From UBA2982 sp040081395 (GTDB lineage Bacteria; Gemmatimonadota; Gemmatimonadetes; Longimicrobiales; Gaopeijiaceae), in contig JBEBGN010000001.1 of the NCBI GenBank assembly GCA_040081395.1, positions 6,149 to 70,148 of the forward strand: a stretch of DNA of 64,000 bases. The letters run 5' to 3'. Under the pieces are notes generated by a model. The model saw only the letters and a program-made list of their open reading frames with translations, was not told the DNA's origin and searched no databases. Position 1 is the stretch's first letter, and every line of letters starts with the position of its first letter. This document shows, one piece after another, positions 50,837 through 59,547 of this stretch. A program made the translations under genes and the position numbers.

Positions 50837-51745
50837 ATGGCGCACGAGCGAAGCATCAACTATCGGCACCTTTTCTACTTCTGGACGGTGGCCCGTCTCG
50901 GAAGCGTGGCCAGTGCCACCAAGGAGCTACATCTCTCGCAACCCGCGATCAGCGCGCAGATCCGGCTGCTCGAGCGCTCGCTCGGCGAGAAGCTCCTGCA
51001 GAGGAGCGGGCGCGGACTCGTCGTGACCGATGTCGGTCGGCTCGTGCAGCGATACGCCGAGGAGATCTTCGGCCTCGGTCGCGAGCTCCAGCAGGCGCTC
51101 GCGGGGAGTCCGTCGGGTCGGTTGGGTCGGCTCGCGGTCGGCATCACCGACGCGCTCCCCAAGCTCGTGGCGTATCGGATCCTCGGGCCTGCGCTATCCT
51201 TGCCCGTGCCCATGCGTCTCGTACTGCGAGACGACCGACCTGATAGACTCTTCGCAGATCTCGCGACGCACGCGCTGGACCTCGTCCTGTCGGACTCTCC
51301 GGTACCACCCACCACCCTCGTACGAGCCTACAGCCACCTGTTGGGTGAGTGCGGCGTCACTGTGTTCGGCGTTCCCTCGCTGGCCAAGACATACCGCAAG
51401 CGCTTCCCAACCTCACTGGCCGGAGCGCCCCTGCTCCTTCCCACGGACAGTACCGCGGTCCGCGCCGCCCTGGAGCGATGGTTCGAGGCGAAGGGCGTGC
51501 GTCCGGCCGTCGTCGCGGAGATCGAGGACAGCGCGGTCCTCAAAGTGTTCGGTGCGAAGGGAGCCGGCCTCTTCACGGCGCCGACCGTGGTCGAGGACGA
51601 CGTGCGCGAGCAGTACCGCGTCGCGGTCGTTGGACGCATTCCCGAGGTACGCGAGCGCTTCTACGCTACGTCGGTCGAGCGCAGAATCAGCCACCCCGGA
51701 GTCCGCGCCATCACGGAGGGCGCCCGGCGCGACCTGTTCGGGTAG
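50837..51745 (+). CDS. NhaR-like LysR-family transcription regulator
   Basis: 302 residues. INYRHLFYFWTVARLGSVASATKELHLSQPA is close to the N-terminus of NhaR, the Na+/H+-responsive activator. SAQIRLLERSLGEKLLQRSG completes the wing. The effector domain follows (LAVGITDALPKLVAYRIL, AVLKVFGAKGAGLFTAPTVV). No nhaA is present in the window; the divergent gene is TerC, so this regulator may control a metal exporter or respond to ions in general. Preceded by a strong promoter and a palindrome. Confidence 0.9.
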   Translation: MAHERSINYRHLFYFWTVARLGSVASATKELHLSQPAISAQIRLLERSLGEKLLQRSGRGLVVTDVGRLVQRYAEEIFGLGRELQQALAGSPSGRLGRLAVGITDALPKLVAYRILGPALSLPVPMRLVLRDDRPDRLFADLATHALDLVLSDSPVPPTTLVRAYSHLLGECGVTVFGVPSLAKTYRKRFPTSLAGAPLLLPTDSTAVRAALERWFEAKGVRPAVVAEIEDSAVLKVFGAKGAGLFTAPTVVEDDVREQYRVAVVGRIPEVRERFYATSVERRISHPGVRAITEGARRDLFG

Positions 51746-51849
51746 GAGGGCCCAGGCCGAGTCGCCTTTGCAACCACCCCGCACCCATGCGTACACTCGA
51801 ACGCATGCCCGCCCACAAACGACCCTCCCGCGCCTCCTCCCGAGAGCCA

Positions 51850-52383
51850 ATGACCATCCCGCCGCCGCAAGCGTTCGTCCTCGCTCTCTCGATGGCCCTC
51901 CTCCCCCACGGGCTCCAGGCCCAGTTCGGGCCCAGCAACGCCCCATCCACTGCGACGGGGTGGGCACCCGCAGCCGTTGGCGTACGGGTCGGGTTCGACA
52001 ACGCACAGTCGGAGCCGACGGTGGGCGCGTTCCTGCGAGTGCCGGTCCTGCCCAGCGGATCGGTCGAGCTGCTGCCGAACGTCGACGTGACGTTCCTGCC
52101 GGGCTTCAAGGCCTATCAGTTCAACCTCGAAGCCGTGTACCTCACGGAGGGTCGGGCCGGCGGATTCTACCTCGGCGGCGGCGTTGGCTTCCGCAACTCG
52201 GTCTTCGGGCCCGACCCCGCCGCACCACGCCGCAACGAACAGACGTTCAGCGTGGTTGTGGGCGTGCGACTCGGGGGCCTCGGCCGCTTCCGCCCGGAGC
52301 TCGAGACCCGCTGGATCCTACTGGATGCGCAGGCGCGGGACCCCCGCCTCGTGGCGCTCGGCGTCAGCATGCCGTTGTGGTGA
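51850..52383 (+). CDS. Small exported, probably outer-membrane, protein
   Basis: 177 residues from the ATG at 51850, which gives a clean signal peptide (FVLALSMALLPHGLQAQ); in-frame ATGs at 51787 and 51805 would only extend it. The mature part has beta-strand alternation (VGVRVGFDNAQSEPTVGAFLRVPVL, GGFYLGGGVGFRNSVFG, VVVGVRLGGL) and ends LVALGVSMPLW with a terminal Trp, suggesting an eight-strand barrel. No family recognised. Confidence 0.5.
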   Translation: MTIPPPQAFVLALSMALLPHGLQAQFGPSNAPSTATGWAPAAVGVRVGFDNAQSEPTVGAFLRVPVLPSGSVELLPNVDVTFLPGFKAYQFNLEAVYLTEGRAGGFYLGGGVGFRNSVFGPDPAAPRRNEQTFSVVVGVRLGGLGRFRPELETRWILLDAQARDPRLVALGVSMPLW

Positions 52384-52451
52384 CCGACGCCCGCGCGCGG
52401 TAGGTTCCCCGCCGACGAGTTCCCTAGCCCGCTGACGCGGAGGTCGCCGCG

Positions 52452-54005
52452 GTGATCTGGATCTGGGGTGCCCTGCTATTCCTGCTCGCGGTCGTCGTGT
52501 ACGACGTGACGCAGAAGAAGCACGCGATCCTACGCAACTTCCCCATCATTGGGCACTTCCGATATTGGCTCGAGGCCGTCGGACCCGAACTGCGTCAGTA
52601 CATCGTCACGGGCAACGACGAGGAGCGTCCCTTTTCACGGGACCAGCGCCGCTGGGTCTACGCCTCCGCCAAGCGCGCCAACAACTACGTCGGCTTCGGC
52701 ACCGATAACGACCTCGAGCATTCGTCCAACTACCTCATTATCAAGCATCACACGCTGGGGCGGATGGACACGCACCACGACGAGGACAAGGACCCGACGT
52801 ACCGCGTGCCCTGCGCCAAGGTGCTCGGCGCGCACCGCAACCGCCGACTCGCGTTCCGCCCCGACTCGGTGGTGAATGTGAGCGCCATGAGCTTTGGCGC
52901 GCTGTCGACGGCCGCGGTCGAGGCGATGAACCGGGGCGCGGCGATCTGCGGCTGCCTGCACAATACCGGCGAGGGAGGCATCTCCCCCTACCACCTCAAG
53001 GGGGGGCAGCTGACCTGGCAGATCGGGACAGGCTACTTCGGCTGCCGCACTCGCGATGGCGGGTTCGATCGAGCGGAGTTCCTTCGCAAGGTCGAGGCGC
53101 ATCCGATCAGAGCCATCGAGATCAAACTCAGCCAAGGCGCCAAGCCGGGCCTCGGCGGAGTACTCCCTGCCGCCAAAGTAACCGCAGAAATCGCGGCGAT
53201 CCGCGGCGTGCCGCAGGGCCAGAGCGTGATCAGTCCCGCGAGCCATCGGGCCTTCCGTAACGTCGACGAGATGCTCGATTTCGTGGAGGACCTGGCCGAC
53301 GCCAGTGGACTTCCGGTCGGCATCAAGTCGGCGGTGGGGCAGATGGGAGTCTGGCGCGAGCTGGCGGATCGGATGGCGGCCGAGCCGCGCGGAGTGGACT
53401 TCATCAACATCGACGGTGGTGAGGGCGGCACGGGGGCGGCGCCGTTCGCCTTCAGCGACCACGTGTCCCTGCCCTTCAAGATCGGGTTCAGCAGGGTCTA
53501 CCGCCTTTTCGCCGAGCGCGGCGTGCACCAAAAAGTCGTGTGGATCGGAGCGGGCAAACTCGGATTCCCCGACAGTGCGCTGTTCGCGTTCTGCCTCGGG
53601 GCCGACACGGTGAATGTCGCCCGCGAGGCGATGATGGCGATCGGATGCATCCAGGCGCAGCGCTGCCACACGGGTCACTGCCCTACGGGCGTAGCCACCC
53701 AGAACAAATGGCTCGTGCGCGGCCTCGACCCGACGGACAAGGCCGCCCGGCTCGCCAACTACGTCATCATGCTCCGCAAAGAACTCATCCGCATCAGCCA
53801 CGCTTGCGGCGTGGACCATCCCGCGCTCCTGAGCGCCGACCACCTCGAGATCTTGGACGGCGAGTTCGGCAGCCGGCCCCTGCGCGAAGTGTTCGGCTAC
53901 GAGAAGGGGTGGGAGACGCCGACGCTGGAGAACGCGTCCGCGCTCCGCGCCCTCATGGGCGGGGGTGGCGACTCGGGCGAGCCGGGCGTCTACGTGGAGC
54001 CGTAG
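52452..54005 (+). CDS. FMN-binding glutamate synthase-like protein
   Basis: 517 residues. One N-terminal membrane span (IWIWGALLFLLAVVVYDV) precedes a glutamate synthase central/FMN domain: VNVSAMSFGALSTAAVEAMNRGA, HNTGEGGISPYH, IEIKLSQGAKPGLGGVLP, FINIDGGEGGTGAAPFAFSD and the Fe-S cysteines in GCIQAQRCHTGHCPTG. It lacks the glutaminase and beta-subunit parts, like the stand-alone family related to archaeal glutamate synthase and methylamine-glutamate enzymes. The membrane anchor implies electrons may come from the membrane. Exact reaction unknown. Confidence 0.88.
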   Translation: MIWIWGALLFLLAVVVYDVTQKKHAILRNFPIIGHFRYWLEAVGPELRQYIVTGNDEERPFSRDQRRWVYASAKRANNYVGFGTDNDLEHSSNYLIIKHHTLGRMDTHHDEDKDPTYRVPCAKVLGAHRNRRLAFRPDSVVNVSAMSFGALSTAAVEAMNRGAAICGCLHNTGEGGISPYHLKGGQLTWQIGTGYFGCRTRDGGFDRAEFLRKVEAHPIRAIEIKLSQGAKPGLGGVLPAAKVTAEIAAIRGVPQGQSVISPASHRAFRNVDEMLDFVEDLADASGLPVGIKSAVGQMGVWRELADRMAAEPRGVDFINIDGGEGGTGAAPFAFSDHVSLPFKIGFSRVYRLFAERGVHQKVVWIGAGKLGFPDSALFAFCLGADTVNVAREAMMAIGCIQAQRCHTGHCPTGVATQNKWLVRGLDPTDKAARLANYVIMLRKELIRISHACGVDHPALLSADHLEILDGEFGSRPLREVFGYEKGWETPTLENASALRALMGGGGDSGEPGVYVEP

Positions 54006-54009
54006 GGGT

Positions 54010-54594
54010 CTACAGCGCTTCGATTTCTTTGCGCGCGCGGTCGAGGATCTCCCTCACGCGCTCGGTGTTCTCGAAGCCCGCGCGCGCCGCGGCCTTGAAC
54101 GCGGCCTTGGAGAGCCGGCCCCAGCTTCCCCAGATCTCCGCGGTCTCGGGACCCATGCTCACGCCCCAATCCTTCCACCCGCCCGCGCGTCGCCAGATGC
54201 GGTCGGTGTCCTCGCGGTGGACGAGCAGCTCTTCCTTGCCTGCCTCGGTCAGGTGGTACGTCTTCTTCCCCTCGACATCCTCGCTGCGCACGAGCCCCTC
54301 GTCCTCGAGCTGCTGCAGGACCGGGTACACGGTCCCCGCGCTCGCCCGGTACATACCGCCGGACCGTTCTTCTAGGCGCTTCATCAACTCGTAGCCGTGC
54401 GCCGGGGCGTCCTCCAGCAAGGAGAGAAGAGCCAAGCGCACCTCGCCGTGACCGAAGAAGCGCCGGCCCGGGCCACCGTGGCGACGGTGTTTCTCGCGAC
54501 GTGGGCCCGAGCCCGCATCCCAATCGAAGAGGGATTCGGCGAACTGATCGAACCAGTCGAAGGGTCCACCCCGTCGTCCGCGCTCCTGCCTCAT
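54010..54594 (-). CDS. PadR-family transcription regulator
   Basis: 194 residues. The winged helix is FGHGEVRLALLSLLEDAPAHGYELMKRLEERSGGMYRASAGTVYPVLQQLEDEGLV (in consecutive short motifs GHGEVRL, HGYELMKRL, GTVYPVLQQLE). The first 45 residues are rich in Gly, Arg and acidic residues, and the C-terminal helices probably dimerise. ATG at 54594 has GGAGG 6 nt upstream. A palindrome overlaps the predicted promoter, indicating autoregulation. It converges on the glutamate synthase-like gene, 4 nt apart. Confidence 0.9.
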   Translation of the reverse strand: MRQERGRRGGPFDWFDQFAESLFDWDAGSGPRREKHRRHGGPGRRFFGHGEVRLALLSLLEDAPAHGYELMKRLEERSGGMYRASAGTVYPVLQQLEDEGLVRSEDVEGKKTYHLTEAGKEELLVHREDTDRIWRRAGGWKDWGVSMGPETAEIWGSWGRLSKAAFKAAARAGFENTERVREILDRARKEIEAL

Positions 54595-54654
54595 GGTCAT
54601 CCTCCCGTCCGCCCGTCTCGTATCGCCCAGGCGGAAACAGTACGTTGCACAGTG

Positions 54655-54689
54655 TATCGTACGATATATCTAGCGCGCGATCGAAACAA
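54655..54689 (-). promoter_or_regulatory. PadR promoter with palindromic operator over the -10
   Basis: Read on the minus strand: TTGTTT (54689-54684), 17-nt spacer, TATCGT (54666-54661). The perfect 12-bp palindrome TATCGTACGATA covers 54655-54666, so a bound dimer would block the -10. It lies about 60 nt upstream of the PadR start. Confidence 0.55.
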
Positions 54690-54707
54690 GCCGCGGCCAG
54701 GTCCTGG

Positions 54708-55607
54708 TCACTTGGCCCTGAGTTCCTCGAGCTCCTCGAGCGTGCGCGGCCAATCGTCCCCCATGAGCCGCGACATGCCGCGGTCCGCCAGGAGCTTCCC
54801 CCCTGTCTGGCAGGTCGCGCAGTAGTTCGTCTCGCGGTCGGCGTATTTGATGCGCTGGATGGGCGCACCGCACCGGGGGCACGGGTCGCCGAACTTGCCA
54901 TGCGCTCCCATGGCCGGGTGGAACGCAGTGATCTTTTCGGGGAAGCGGTCGCCGAACTCGGTGCGAAGTCGCTCGGTCCACTCCGTCAACGAGGTGCGCG
55001 TGACGTCGCGCAACCGTACGAGTTCGGCTGACGAGAGGCGTTGCGTGAGCTGGAGCGGCGAGAGCCCGGCGAAGAGCAGGATCTCGTCCGAGTGCGCGTT
55101 CCCGATCCCCGACAGCACCCGCGGGTCGGTGAGCGCCCGCTTCAGCGTCCGGTTTTCTCGCGTGAGAGCCGCGGCGAACTCATCGAGCGAGGCGCTCAGG
55201 ACGTCGATGCCCCCTGGATCGAGCTCCGCGAGCAAATCGCGCCCGCGTACCACGTGCAGGGAGGCCCGCTTCTGCGTGGACTGCTCGGTGAGCAGAACGG
55301 TGCCGTGCGCGAAGTCGAAGGCCCCGTGGGCCCGCTTCTTGGGTACCGCGGCGCCGGCCTTCGTCCACTTGAAACGGCCGGAAATCATGAGGTGGAAGAC
55401 GAGAAACAACTCGTCCTCGAGGACCCAGACGACCCGCTTCCCGAGGCGCTCCAGGCCCAGAACCTCGCGGCCCACGGCGGCCGAGACGGGGGGATCCCAT
55501 GTACGCAACAACGACACGGACCGCAGACGAACCCCCGCGATCGGGTGCCCCCGAATCGTGCGCTCGAAGCCTTCCAGATAGGCCGTGATTTCGGGGAGCT
55601 CGGGCAC
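54708..55607 (-). CDS. Formamidopyrimidine-DNA glycosylase family protein
   Basis: 299 residues. The N-terminal catalytic motif is PELPEI (Pro 2 nucleophile, Glu 3), with the conserved Lys in LGKRVVWVL, an H2TH region (DPRVLSGIGNAHSDEILLFAGLSP) and a C-terminal zinc finger with CPRC and CATC. It removes oxidised bases such as 8-oxoguanine or pyrimidine lesions. The finger segment DRETNYCATCQTGGK differs from canonical MutM, so Nei-like specificity is possible. GTG start at 55607. Confidence 0.88.
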   Translation of the reverse strand: MPELPEITAYLEGFERTIRGHPIAGVRLRSVSLLRTWDPPVSAAVGREVLGLERLGKRVVWVLEDELFLVFHLMISGRFKWTKAGAAVPKKRAHGAFDFAHGTVLLTEQSTQKRASLHVVRGRDLLAELDPGGIDVLSASLDEFAAALTRENRTLKRALTDPRVLSGIGNAHSDEILLFAGLSPLQLTQRLSSAELVRLRDVTRTSLTEWTERLRTEFGDRFPEKITAFHPAMGAHGKFGDPCPRCGAPIQRIKYADRETNYCATCQTGGKLLADRGMSRLMGDDWPRTLEELEELRAK

Positions 55608-55705
55608 TTTGAGTACCTGGCGTCTTGGACCGGCCGCGAGCTACCTGAGACCCGGCAACGTCTCTGGACTCGACGGAGCCGGGACTCGCTTGACGCTGCC
55701 GCGTG

Positions 55706-56086
55706 TCAGCGAGGGGTCTGCTGGAGGCTCCGCCGCACGGTGAGGTCGTCGCCGGTCCCCAATTGACCGTCCGCACCCAAAGACCCGACGGTGTAGTCGC
55801 GTCGGCCCACCTGGAGGAACCAGGGGTTCCCCCACGGATCCACTTCCGGACCCGTGTAGTCCCGTCGCACCCACGCGGCGAAGTTGTCCGCGGGGAGTCG
55901 CTCGGCCCGACTGAGGCGCACGTCGAGTTGGTCGGCCATCGCGTCCAACCGCCGTGGCACGAGCCGGTTGCCGATCTCATCCATCACGGGCTGGATCGCG
56001 CGATCCTGTATCTGCGCGCGCGTGCTGGGAACGGCCATGGCCACTCCGATCAACACGATGCAGAGCAAGAAGAGCTTCTTGATCAT
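55706..56086 (-). CDS. Small protein with a GspG-like C-terminal domain
   Basis: 126 residues. The C-terminal stretch DPWGNPWFLQVGRRDYTVGS, then LGADGQLGTGDDL, matches the calcium-binding end of type II secretion major pseudopilin GspG. The N-terminus (KKLFLLCIVLIGVAMAVPSTRAQ) looks like a signal peptide rather than a class III prepilin leader (no Gly-Phe-Thr-Leu-Ile-Glu). It is an orphan with no secretion genes nearby, so it is probably a secreted or envelope protein borrowing the fold. Confidence 0.65.
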   Translation of the reverse strand: MIKKLFLLCIVLIGVAMAVPSTRAQIQDRAIQPVMDEIGNRLVPRRLDAMADQLDVRLSRAERLPADNFAAWVRRDYTGPEVDPWGNPWFLQVGRRDYTVGSLGADGQLGTGDDLTVRRSLQQTPR

Positions 56087-56123
56087 GGCTTACAACCTTG
56101 CCGAAATCGCTCGCGAGTGCCAG

Positions 56124-56150
56124 AAAAATCGTCGGGGCCCCGCGGCCCCG
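56124..56150 (-). terminator. Rho-independent terminator after menH
   Basis: On the minus strand CGGGGCC (56150-56144), loop GCGG, GGCCCCG (56139-56133), then ACGA and five T (56128-56124). It lies 6 nt after the menH stop codon and separates menH from the GspG-like gene. Confidence 0.6.
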
Positions 56151-56155
56151 CCGCA

Positions 56156-56917
56156 CTACGCGGTCAGGAAGCCGGTCACGGCGTCCAGCCATGCCTCCGG
56201 TGCCTCGAGGTGCACCGTGTGGCCCGCGCCCGGTACGATCGCCAGTTTGGCGGCCGGCATGGCCGCGCACATGCGCTCCGCGACCTCCACGTACTTCACA
56301 TCGAGCGCGCCCGCGAGCAGGAGCGTGGGGGTTCCGATGCGGTCGAGGTCGTGCCAAAGCGAAGGGAGTCGCCCGGAGCCGAGACCCGTGAGCGCCGCGG
56401 CCAGGGAACGAGGATCATTCCTCATGCGCAGCTCCGATTGACGAGCCAGATCGCGCGGGTCGGCACGCCACCGGGACTCGAAGAGCGGCTGCGACTCCCA
56501 GAACTCCGTGAACCAAGCGATTCCTTCCGCCTCGATCCGTTTCGCCAAGTCATCGTCCGAACGTCGTCGTGCGTCGCGCTCGGCCTCAAGGACGAGGCCG
56601 GGCGAGGCCGACTCGAGCACGAGCCTCCGCACACGGTTCGGATAGGCTGCTGCAAAGTGCAAAGCGATGCGCCCACCCATCGAATAGCCGATGAGATCCT
56701 CGGGCCACGCTCCGGCTCCCCCGACCCGTTCCAGCGCAGCCGCCAACGTGAACCGGGCTGGATCGATGGCGCCGATATCCGCCCCGTGCCCAGGTAGATC
56801 GACCGTCACCGGCGTGAGCCCGGCTCCCGCGAGACCATCGATCAGGCGCGGCCCCCACGAAGCGGACGAGCCCGTGAAGCCGTGCACCATCACCGGGTAG
56901 CGTGTCGCACGTGTCAC
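56156..56917 (-). CDS. menH: SHCHC synthase-like alpha/beta hydrolase
   Basis: 253 residues. VMVHGFTGSSASWGPRL, VTVDLPGHG, LIGYSMGGRIALHFA (Ser 79), LVLESASPGL and VPGAGHTVHLEAPEAW match MenH, which eliminates pyruvate from SEPHCHC in menaquinone synthesis. LLLAGALDVKY carries the acidic triad residue. It lies about 19 kb from the main men operon, on the same strand, as a separate unit. A close hydrolase with another substrate cannot be excluded. Confidence 0.85.
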   Translation of the reverse strand: MTRATRYPVMVHGFTGSSASWGPRLIDGLAGAGLTPVTVDLPGHGADIGAIDPARFTLAAALERVGGAGAWPEDLIGYSMGGRIALHFAAAYPNRVRRLVLESASPGLVLEAERDARRRSDDDLAKRIEAEGIAWFTEFWESQPLFESRWRADPRDLARQSELRMRNDPRSLAAALTGLGSGRLPSLWHDLDRIGTPTLLLAGALDVKYVEVAERMCAAMPAAKLAIVPGAGHTVHLEAPEAWLDAVTGFLTA

Positions 56918-56955
56918 GGGTTGCTCCGGGGCGGCCGTCCGTCGAGGTTGGCCGC

Positions 56956-57561
56956 ATGCGCATACTCGTGGTCGGGGCGACAGGAACGATCGGGAGCGCC
57001 ATTTCGACCGCGCTGCGCGATCGTGGACACGAGGTCGTGCCCGCGGGCGCCACGCGGGGAGATCTGTCGGTGGACCTGGCAGACCCCACCTCGATCGAAG
57101 CGCTCTACTCGGCCGCCCTTCCGCTGGATGCCGTGATCTGCGCCGCCGGCCGAGCCGAGTTCGGCGCGCTCGATGGACTCACCGACGAGGCATTCCGGTC
57201 GAGTATCGCCAGCAAGCTCATGGGCCAGGTGAACCTCGTCCGGCGCGGAATCGGACGCGTGCGGGAGGGCGGGTCCTTCACCCTCACCAGCGGCGACCTG
57301 TCGCAGGTGCCCGCACGGGGCTCTGTCATCGTAACCATGACCGGCGCGGCGGTTGAGGCATTCGCGCGCGCTGCGGCCTTGGATCTCGACGGCCGCTATC
57401 GCGTCAATGTGGTGAGCCCCGGCTGGGTGGCCGAATCGCGCGTGCGCGCAGGCCTCGCCCCCTTGCCCGGCATCTGGTCCAAGGATCTGGCCGCCCGATA
57501 CGTGGCGCTCGCGGAAGGCACCACGACCGGTGAGGTCGTGAGCGCGACGCTGTCCCCCTGA
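56956..57561 (+). CDS. Short-chain dehydrogenase-like protein without the catalytic Tyr-Lys
   Basis: 201 residues. Rossmann motif ILVVGATGTIGSAISTAL binds NAD(P), with ICAAGRAEFGAL in the middle and VNVVSPGWVAESR near the end. The YxxxK pair of typical SDRs is replaced by a region reading VTMTGAAVEAFARAAAL, so the protein belongs to the short atypical SDR group of unknown activity. The ATG at 56956 is chosen, 38 nt from the divergent menH start. Confidence 0.8.
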   Translation: MRILVVGATGTIGSAISTALRDRGHEVVPAGATRGDLSVDLADPTSIEALYSAALPLDAVICAAGRAEFGALDGLTDEAFRSSIASKLMGQVNLVRRGIGRVREGGSFTLTSGDLSQVPARGSVIVTMTGAAVEAFARAAALDLDGRYRVNVVSPGWVAESRVRAGLAPLPGIWSKDLAARYVALAEGTTTGEVVSATLSP

Positions 57562-57580
57562 GCGGTCCAGGCTCGAAGCC

Positions 57581-58018
57581 CTAGATCCGCTGGTGGTCCG
57601 CCCGCCAGCCCTTGATCGCGCGCTTGATGTCCTTCGGCTTCGCGAACTCGTTCGCGAGTGTCCGGCGCGTGAGCTCGGGCAACTCCTCGTCCGACGCGAA
57701 GCGAAGCGCGACCAGCTGCTTCGCGGTCAGCTCCGGGACGCGCGCCCTCAGGTCCGCGGGGAGGATCCGTTCCATGCGGAGACGCTCCTCGAGCCGGATG
57801 ACCCGGTCCTGTACCCCCAACGGGAACGCGCGCAGCCAGTAACCCGCGAGGAGCACGCCGATGGAGAAGACGAAGAGCGCCACGCGATCGATACCGGGGT
57901 CCGAAACCGCCCTGTAGCCGAACCAGAGGAGGGGAAAGAAGAGCAGTGCGGTCGTCCACTGATGGTATCCCGGAACGAACTTTGCATGATTCTCGAACGA
58001 CTGCGGGGACTCGCTCAT
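57581..58018 (-). CDS. DUF6526-like small membrane protein
   Basis: 145 residues. Two membrane segments (ALLFFPLLWFGYRAV and VALFVFSIGVLLAGYWLRAF) and a basic helical C-terminal half (FASDEELPELTRRTLANEF, KDIKRAIKGWRADHQRI) fit DUF6526. The starting FENHAKFVPGYH is also characteristic. Function unknown. It is divergent from the serine-palmitoyltransferase-like gene. Confidence 0.8.
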   Translation of the reverse strand: MSESPQSFENHAKFVPGYHQWTTALLFFPLLWFGYRAVSDPGIDRVALFVFSIGVLLAGYWLRAFPLGVQDRVIRLEERLRMERILPADLRARVPELTAKQLVALRFASDEELPELTRRTLANEFAKPKDIKRAIKGWRADHQRI

Positions 58019-58134
58019 GGGGGCTTTGGCAACCTGATCAGGGGTCGGAGCAACCTACTGCGAGCGGGGGGCGGCGTCCAAGCAGCAACACGAACCAGCC
58101 AGGAAGGCACGATCTCCTTGCTGCTGGGCCCTAT

Positions 58135-58163
58135 TTGAGGGAAATTGGCGCTTCGGCTACGAT
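58135..58163 (+). promoter_or_regulatory. Sigma70-type promoter of the serine-palmitoyltransferase-like gene
   Basis: TTGAGG (58135-58140, 4/6), a 17-nt spacer and TACGAT (58158-58163, 4/6). The start of transcription would be near 58170, very close to AGGAGG (58169-58174), so the leader would be short. AGGAGG is 11 nt from the ATG at 58186, which is longer than usual. Confidence 0.5.
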
Positions 58164-58185
58164 AGCCTAGGAGGCAGGTATCTTC

Positions 58186-59547
58186 ATGTCCGACATGAAC
58201 AAAGAGAGTTCCGTAGCGCGCGCCGGAAGCGAGGCTGCTACCCCGGTCCGCCGTTTGGAAGTCGACGAGGCGGATTCGCCCGGCCCGACCGTCCCGGCCG
58301 CGATGGAATACGACTATACGAATTTCTACTTCGGGGCCGGCGACGACCCCTTCGCTTTGCTCGATCCGTTCGACGCTTGGTACAGCCAGGTCAGGCCGGC
58401 GGGATACTACCTGTACGAGCTGCCGCTCCACAGCGCCCCCGGGACCCGGGTCGATGTCCAGGACACGAAGACCGGTGAGCTCCGGAAGGGGCTGATCAAC
58501 TTCGCCTCGTACAACTATCTCGGACTGTCATATCGCCCGGAGGTCAAGAAGGCGATCCATGAAGCCGTCGAGATCTACGGCGGCGGGTCGTCGGGTTCGC
58601 CGATCCTCAGCGGGACGACGGACCTACACCGGCGCTTCACGGAGGAGGTCGCCGCCTTCAAGGGGAAAGAGGCCGCGATGGTGTTCCCCACCGGCTACAG
58701 CGCCAATGTGGGAACCATCGCGGGACTCATGCGCTCAGGTGACCTCATCGTCGCGGATCAATTCGCGCACGCCAGCATCGTCGATGGGATGATCCTGTCG
58801 AAGGCCAAGTCGCGCTTCTTCCGGCACAACCGCGCCGACGACCTGGACCGCAAGCTCTCCGGCTTCAGCGGCAAGAAGCTCGTCTGCGTGGAGGGCGTCT
58901 ATTCGATGGATGGTGACGTTCCGCCGCTGCCCGAACTGCTCGAGGTCTGCAAGAAGCACGGCGCTCGCCTCCTGATCGACGAAGCACACTCGGCGTTCGT
59001 CTTCGGCGAGACCGGCAAGGGCGTCGCCGAGCAGCAGGGCGTGGACGACGATGTCGACATCCACATCGGCACCTTCTCCAAGAGCCTCGGTGGCCAGGGC
59101 GGGTACGTCGCAGGTTCGCTCAAGCTGATCAACTACCTGCGTGGCTTCTCGCGCTCGCGCTTCTTCTCCTGCGCACTCTCACCGGCGGTGGTCGCCGGAC
59201 TGCGGGCGTCGCTCGAGCTCGTGCAGCGCGAGCCGCAGCTGCGCACCCAGCTGTGGGAGAACGTCACCCACATGCAGAACCTGCTGCGCGCCCGGGGCGT
59301 GCCGTTCGGTGAGTCCACCTCTCAGGTCATTCCGATCATGATCCGCGACGACGCGCGCATCTTCATGATCGGCGAGGAACTCTTCCGCGAGGGAATCTTC
59401 ATCAACCCGGTCCGCTATCCGGCGGTCGGCAAGCACAAGTCGCGCTTCCGTATGTCGATCTCGGCCGCGCATACCAAGCAAGACCTCGAGCAGGGCGCCG
59501 ACACCATCGCGCGCGTCCTGCAGAGGTATGGGATATGCCAGTCGTAG
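58186..59547 (+). CDS. Serine palmitoyltransferase-like alpha-oxoamine synthase
   Basis: 453 residues. PLP-dependent fold type I with FASYNYLGLS, GSSGSPILSGTTDLHRRFTE, ANVGTIAGLM, LLIDEAHSAFVFGETGKG and the Schiff-base Lys 299 in IGTFSKSLGGQGGYVAG. The family condenses an amino acid with an acyl thioester (SPT, KBL, BioF, HemA). A 50-residue acidic N-terminal extension and YFGAGDDPFALLDPFDAWYS resemble bacterial SPT. That would imply sphingolipid or related lipid synthesis. The next gene overlaps by 13 nt. Confidence 0.85.
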   Translation: MSDMNKESSVARAGSEAATPVRRLEVDEADSPGPTVPAAMEYDYTNFYFGAGDDPFALLDPFDAWYSQVRPAGYYLYELPLHSAPGTRVDVQDTKTGELRKGLINFASYNYLGLSYRPEVKKAIHEAVEIYGGGSSGSPILSGTTDLHRRFTEEVAAFKGKEAAMVFPTGYSANVGTIAGLMRSGDLIVADQFAHASIVDGMILSKAKSRFFRHNRADDLDRKLSGFSGKKLVCVEGVYSMDGDVPPLPELLEVCKKHGARLLIDEAHSAFVFGETGKGVAEQQGVDDDVDIHIGTFSKSLGGQGGYVAGSLKLINYLRGFSRSRFFSCALSPAVVAGLRASLELVQREPQLRTQLWENVTHMQNLLRARGVPFGESTSQVIPIMIRDDARIFMIGEELFREGIFINPVRYPAVGKHKSRFRMSISAAHTKQDLEQGADTIARVLQRYGICQS

